Source: JAAAOH01 sp041686235
GTDB lineage: Bacteria > Spirochaetota > Spirochaetia > DSM-27196 > PWMO01
NCBI GenBank assembly: GCA_041686235.1
Contig: JAWLED010000109.1
Coordinates: 1 to 7,649, forward strand
Length of the DNA: 7,649 bases
Reading direction: 5' to 3'
Positions within the stretch are counted from its first letter, which is position 1. Every line of letters starts with the position of its first letter. Shown here one piece after another: positions 5,204 through 7,649 of the stretch. The position numbers and the translations under genes were made by a program. The notes beneath the pieces were generated by a model, which saw only the letters and a program-made list of their open reading frames with translations, was not told the DNA's origin and did no database searches.

Positions 5204-6198
5204 GCCTCTGCTCCTTCCCGCGCCTCAACCGAGCCGAAGGTGGTGGTGTTGGTGTAGCGGTTGATAATTGGGGTTACGGCGTTCATGAGCAGGATTGAAT
5301 ACATGACGCCTTCGGGAAACCCGCCGAAGAGCCGGATCACGATGACGATAAGTCCCGCACCGAGGCCGAAGATCACTTGCCCGGTGTTGGTGATCGGCGA
5401 GGTCACCATATCGGTGGCCATATAAAAGGCGGCAAGAACAAGGCCGCCGGAGAGGATGTGGAAGACCGGATCGGGGTAGGTCTCGGGGGCAATCAGATAA
5501 AAGATCCCACCGAGAACAAATACGGAGCCGAGGTAGGAGAGAACCAGCCGCCAATTGATGATGCGCATGATCAAGAGCGCGATACCACCGATAAGCAGAA
5601 ACAACGTGCTCGTTTCCCCAATACTTCCCCCGATTTGTCCGAAGAACAGATCGAGGCTCGAGGTGCGAACGCCCTCGAAGCGCGCCGCCGCAAGCGGTGT
5701 GGCTCCGCCGGTTGCGTCTGCTCCGGAACCAAGAAACGAGAACACCGGTGCAGCCTCGGTGTAGTTGGTTATCTGCACCGGATACGAGGCCGAAAGAAAT
5801 GCTCGACCGACAAGAGCCGGATTAAACACGTTGGAGCCGAGCCCGCCGAACACCTCTTTACCGATAAAGATGGCTACCACCGATGCGAGCGCGACCAACA
5901 ACGGCGATATCGTCGCAGGCAGGACCATTACCAGTAGAATCCCCGATAGTGCGGCACTGCCGTCGGTTATACTGCGCCAATCACGTCCACGGGCAATCTT
6001 CACAACGGCCTCAGTCGCCATTGCTGCGACCACCGCCACCGCGTAGAGAAGCAAGACGCGCACCCCAAAGTAGAGGACCGACATCACACCCGCCGGCACC
6101 AAGGTTGCAATGACGGCAAGCATAATGCGTTGTGTTGTGGTCGGTGCAAAAATGTGCGGTGATGCGGTTATGATGAAGCCTTCGCTTCGCGTACTCAT
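5200..6198 (-). CDS. rnfD: Rnf complex subunit D, membrane FMN protein
   Basis: A 332-residue polytopic membrane protein homologous to NqrB. The frame is open upstream to 6438, but that part overlaps rnfC and reads as an Arg-rich other-frame translation. The ATG at 6198 has AAGGAG at 6209-6214 and gives the family start M-S-T-R-S-E-G followed by S-P-H-I (13-16). Conserved parts include D-G-S-A-A-L-S-G (79-86), G-K-E-V-F-G-G-L-G (113-121) and N-P-A-L-V-G-R-A-F (126-134). The covalent FMN site is at T167 in G-A-T-P-L, preceded by D161-A-T-G164-G165-A166; the Ser/Thr usual at position 164 is Gly here. The D-M-V-T-S-P-I-T-N segment near the C-terminal third is also typical. RnfD is thought to be part of the route for electrons and ions through the membrane. 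It follows rnfC by 20 bp and overlaps rnfG by 4 bp. Confidence 0.96.
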   Translation of the reverse strand: MSTRSEGFIITASPHIFAPTTTQRIMLAVIATLVPAGVMSVLYFGVRVLLLYAVAVVAAMATEAVVKIARGRDWRSITDGSAALSGILLVMVLPATISPLLVALASVVAIFIGKEVFGGLGSNVFNPALVGRAFLSASYPVQITNYTEAAPVFSFLGSGADATGGATPLAAARFEGVRTSSLDLFFGQIGGSIGETSTLFLLIGGIALLIMRIINWRLVLSYLGSVFVLGGIFYLIAPETYPDPVFHILSGGLVLAAFYMATDMVTSPITNTGQVIFGLGAGLIVIVIRLFGGFPEGVMYSILLMNAVTPIINRYTNTTTFGSVEAREGAEA

Positions 6199-6208
6199 GA
6201 TGTTTGTG

Positions 6209-6214
6209 CTCCTT
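6209..6214 (-). promoter_or_regulatory. Ribosome binding site that sets the rnfD start
   Basis: AAGGAG on the minus strand, within GGAAGGAGC (6208-6216), lies 10 nt before the ATG at 6198 in the gap after rnfC. It selects that ATG over the ATG at 6438 inside rnfC. Confidence 0.75.
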
Positions 6215-6218
6215 CCGT

Positions 6219-7538
6219 TTAGAGGCCTTTTACGCGAATGTAGTTTTTCGCGTACCGCATCCAGGCGACCAGATCGATCTTTGCCGGACAACCGAACGCG
6301 CACGCGCCGCACTCGAAGCAAGCGTTGACGTCGAGAGCTTTTGCGTCTTCGAACTTCTCCGCCTTGGAGTAGGCGGCGAGCTTCAGTGGCATGAGGTTCA
6401 TCGGGCATGCCGCGACGCAGCGGCCGCAGCGAATACACGGACCTTCGGGTTGGTATTCCGCCTCGGTGAAAAAGAGAAACCCCGAGGTGCCTTTGGCAAC
6501 CGAGTAATCGAGGGTCGGCAGTGCCGCTCCCGTCATGGGCCCGCCGGCTACCACTTTGTCGACCTCTTGCGACATGCCGCCGCAGAACTCGACTAAGCTT
6601 TCGAGGGGGGTGCCCACCGCAGCACGGACGTTCTTAGGGGTGTCCACCCCACGGCCCGAGACGGTTACCACCCGCTCGATGAGCGGCTTGTTGTAGTAGA
6701 TGGCCTCGTAGGCGGCAAAAATCGTCTGCACATTCGAGACGATCACGCCGACCTCCATGGGCAGTCCACCCATCGGGACGGTGCGATCGGTAAGCGCCTT
6801 GATAAGCATTTTCTCCGCACCCTGCGGATACTTCACCTCGAGGGGAACAATCCGAAGCGGTAGATCGGCATAGGTTGCCGCCTGTTTTTCGAAAGCTTCG
6901 ACCGCATCCGGTTTGTTCGCCTCGATCCCGATGTAGATCGAGTCGAACCCGTACGCTGCATTGAGCACCCGGCAGGCTTCGAGGAGCTGTTCGGTATGCT
7001 CGAGCATCAGGCGGTGATCACAGGTGAGATACGGCTCGCATTCGACGCCGTTTATGATCAAGGTATCAACCGGCGCGGTCGGCGGCGGGGAAAACTTCAC
7101 ATCGGCGGGAAAGGTTGCCCCGCCCATCCCCACGATACCGGCGTTGCGCATGCTCGTTACAACCGTTTGACGATCGAGCGAGGAGATGTCGACCTCTTGG
7201 CGCTCAAAGCTGTGAGCAGCTGTTCTTTCGTGGTCGACGGTAATCTCCATGTATTGCGCCATCTTACCGCCGGGAAGCGGCTTATCCACGATACGCTTGA
7301 TCTTTCCGGCCGCGGGAGAATGGATGTTCGCCGAGATTTTGCTCGACGCCTCGGAAAGCAGTTCTCCCACTTCCACTTCGTCACCGCGGCTTTTCACCGG
7401 CGAGGAGGGCGCGCCGAGGTGCTGTGAAAGCGGCACCATGAGGGTATCCGGCATCGGAGCCTCTTCTATCGGCTGGGAAGCGGTGGCCGTTTTGCTTGCG
7501 GGAGGGTGAACTCCCTTTTTGAACGTTAGTAGAGACAT
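6219..7538 (-). CDS. rnfC: Rnf complex subunit C, NADH/FMN and iron-sulfur subunit
   Basis: A 439-residue soluble, peripherally bound subunit that should exchange electrons with NAD+/NADH on the cytoplasmic side. In order it shows an N-terminal barrel-sandwich domain (about 1-105, with G-V-H-P-P at 9-13 and P-L-S-Q-H-L-G-A-P at 36-44) and a complex-I 51-kDa-like flavin and nucleotide-binding domain (about 125-275). That domain has the glycine-rich G-I-V-G-M-G-G-A-T-F-P at 134-144, N-G-V-E-C-E-P-Y at 163-170 and Y-P-Q-G-A-E-K at 237-243. An SLBB-like segment follows from about 290. The C-terminal ferredoxin domain has two full [4Fe-4S] motifs: C368, C371, C374, C378 and C407, C410, C413, C417. 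It lacks the long Ala/Lys-rich C-terminal extension of enterobacterial RsxC. It is the first gene of the operon; an AAGAGAG site ends 7 nt before the ATG at 7538, weaker than the sites of rnfB, rnfD, rnfG and rnfE. Confidence 0.97.
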   Translation of the reverse strand: MSLLTFKKGVHPPASKTATASQPIEEAPMPDTLMVPLSQHLGAPSSPVKSRGDEVEVGELLSEASSKISANIHSPAAGKIKRIVDKPLPGGKMAQYMEITVDHERTAAHSFERQEVDISSLDRQTVVTSMRNAGIVGMGGATFPADVKFSPPPTAPVDTLIINGVECEPYLTCDHRLMLEHTEQLLEACRVLNAAYGFDSIYIGIEANKPDAVEAFEKQAATYADLPLRIVPLEVKYPQGAEKMLIKALTDRTVPMGGLPMEVGVIVSNVQTIFAAYEAIYYNKPLIERVVTVSGRGVDTPKNVRAAVGTPLESLVEFCGGMSQEVDKVVAGGPMTGAALPTLDYSVAKGTSGFLFFTEAEYQPEGPCIRCGRCVAACPMNLMPLKLAAYSKAEKFEDAKALDVNACFECGACAFGCPAKIDLVAWMRYAKNYIRVKGL

Positions 7539-7649
7539 ATGTGCACTCTCTTATTCTTCGGACTTTTACGACAAGTTTGAGTCGACAAACACCGACCGCT
7601 AGCATCTTTCCGTGTGGCGAGAAGGCTCTACGGACCTATGTGGCTCGCG
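7539..7649 (-). promoter_or_regulatory. Upstream region of the rnf operon, promoter expected but not pinned down
   Basis: This 111-bp non-coding stretch runs to the window edge. It contains an inverted repeat GTTTG-N6-CAAAC at 7575-7590 around a GTCGAC palindrome, and CGACAA occurs twice (7569-7574 and 7583-7588). Reading toward rnfC, TAAAAG just downstream of these is a poor -10 candidate, and no good -35 sits at a standard distance. The repeat could be an operator, but it is short and may be chance. The promoter could also lie beyond the window. Confidence 0.3.

Larger units (their letters stand above)
2002..7538 (-). other. Probable operon rnfCDGEAB-rseC
   Basis: Seven genes run in one direction with no gap larger than 23 bp: three 4-bp ATGA overlaps (D/G, G/E, B/RseC), a 1-bp gap (E/A), and gaps of 20 bp (C/D) and 23 bp (A/B). 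No promoter or terminator can be placed between them, so one transcript from upstream of 7538 is the simplest reading. No clear intrinsic terminator follows the last stop at 2002; the transcript probably ends inside the antisense of the transporter gene. Confidence 0.85.

Noticed and set aside
6199..6438. 80-codon N-terminal extension of rnfD starting at 6438
   Set aside because: It overlaps the conserved iron-sulfur end of rnfC, is Arg-rich with no RnfD homology, and the ATG at 6198 has its own AAGGAG site and the family N terminus.
7611..7649. Possible tRNA or structured RNA end at the right edge
   Set aside because: Only a 5-bp GCGAG/CTCGC pairing is visible, with no cloverleaf arms or T-loop sequence.

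Overview
The window is GC-rich bacterial chromosomal DNA. It is dominated by a complete six-subunit Rnf gene cluster (ferredoxin:NAD+ oxidoreductase, an ion-translocating membrane complex) on the minus strand. Read in the direction of transcription the order is rnfC (7538-6219), rnfD (6198-5200), rnfG (5203-4634), rnfE (4637-4011), rnfA (4009-3431), rnfB (3407-2541), followed by an RseC-family membrane protein (2544-2002). The C-D-G-E-A-B order is the one I associate with clostridia, Thermotogae and spirochaetes, not the A-B-C-D-G-E order of Gammaproteobacteria. The compact RnfC and the long, cluster-rich RnfB also fit an anaerobic or facultatively anaerobic bacterium. A free-living spirochaete is my best guess, held weakly; no rRNA or other marker gene is present to confirm it.

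Layout. Positions 1-554 hold the N-terminal 184 codons of a VTT/DedA-like membrane protein on the minus strand, cut by the window edge. Positions 555-765 are a divergent intergenic region with a very GC-rich array of about 17-bp tandem repeats and a 10-bp stem-loop. Positions 766-2061 encode a plus-strand major facilitator transporter that resembles the GPH/SLC45 sugar-transporter group. Its 3' end overlaps the 3' end of the RseC-family gene by 60 bp, tail to tail. The Rnf cluster then fills 2002-7538, and 7539-7649 is the upstream leader of the operon.

How the genes work together. RnfB is expected to take electrons from reduced ferredoxin and RnfC to reduce NAD+. RnfA, RnfD, RnfE and RnfG form the membrane part that carries electrons across and back while translocating Na+ or H+; which ion is used cannot be read from sequence. 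RnfD and RnfG carry covalent-FMN threonine motifs. No apbE flavin transferase is in view, so it must be elsewhere. Junctions are tight: 4-bp ATGA overlaps at D/G, G/E and B/RseC, 1 bp at E/A, and 20 and 23 bp at C/D and A/B. This implies one polycistronic mRNA with translational coupling. The linked RseC-family gene recalls the Rsx/RseC SoxR-reducing system of enterobacteria, but whether it does that here is unknown.

I do not see a wholly new system. The most notable point is in RnfB: in its C-terminal ferredoxin-like domain exactly the four cysteines expected to bind one of the two [4Fe-4S] clusters are gone, while the four for the other are kept. Lesser points are non-canonical residues in the flavinylation motifs of RnfD and RnfG, the convergent coding overlap, and the GC-rich repeat/hairpin upstream of the transporter.
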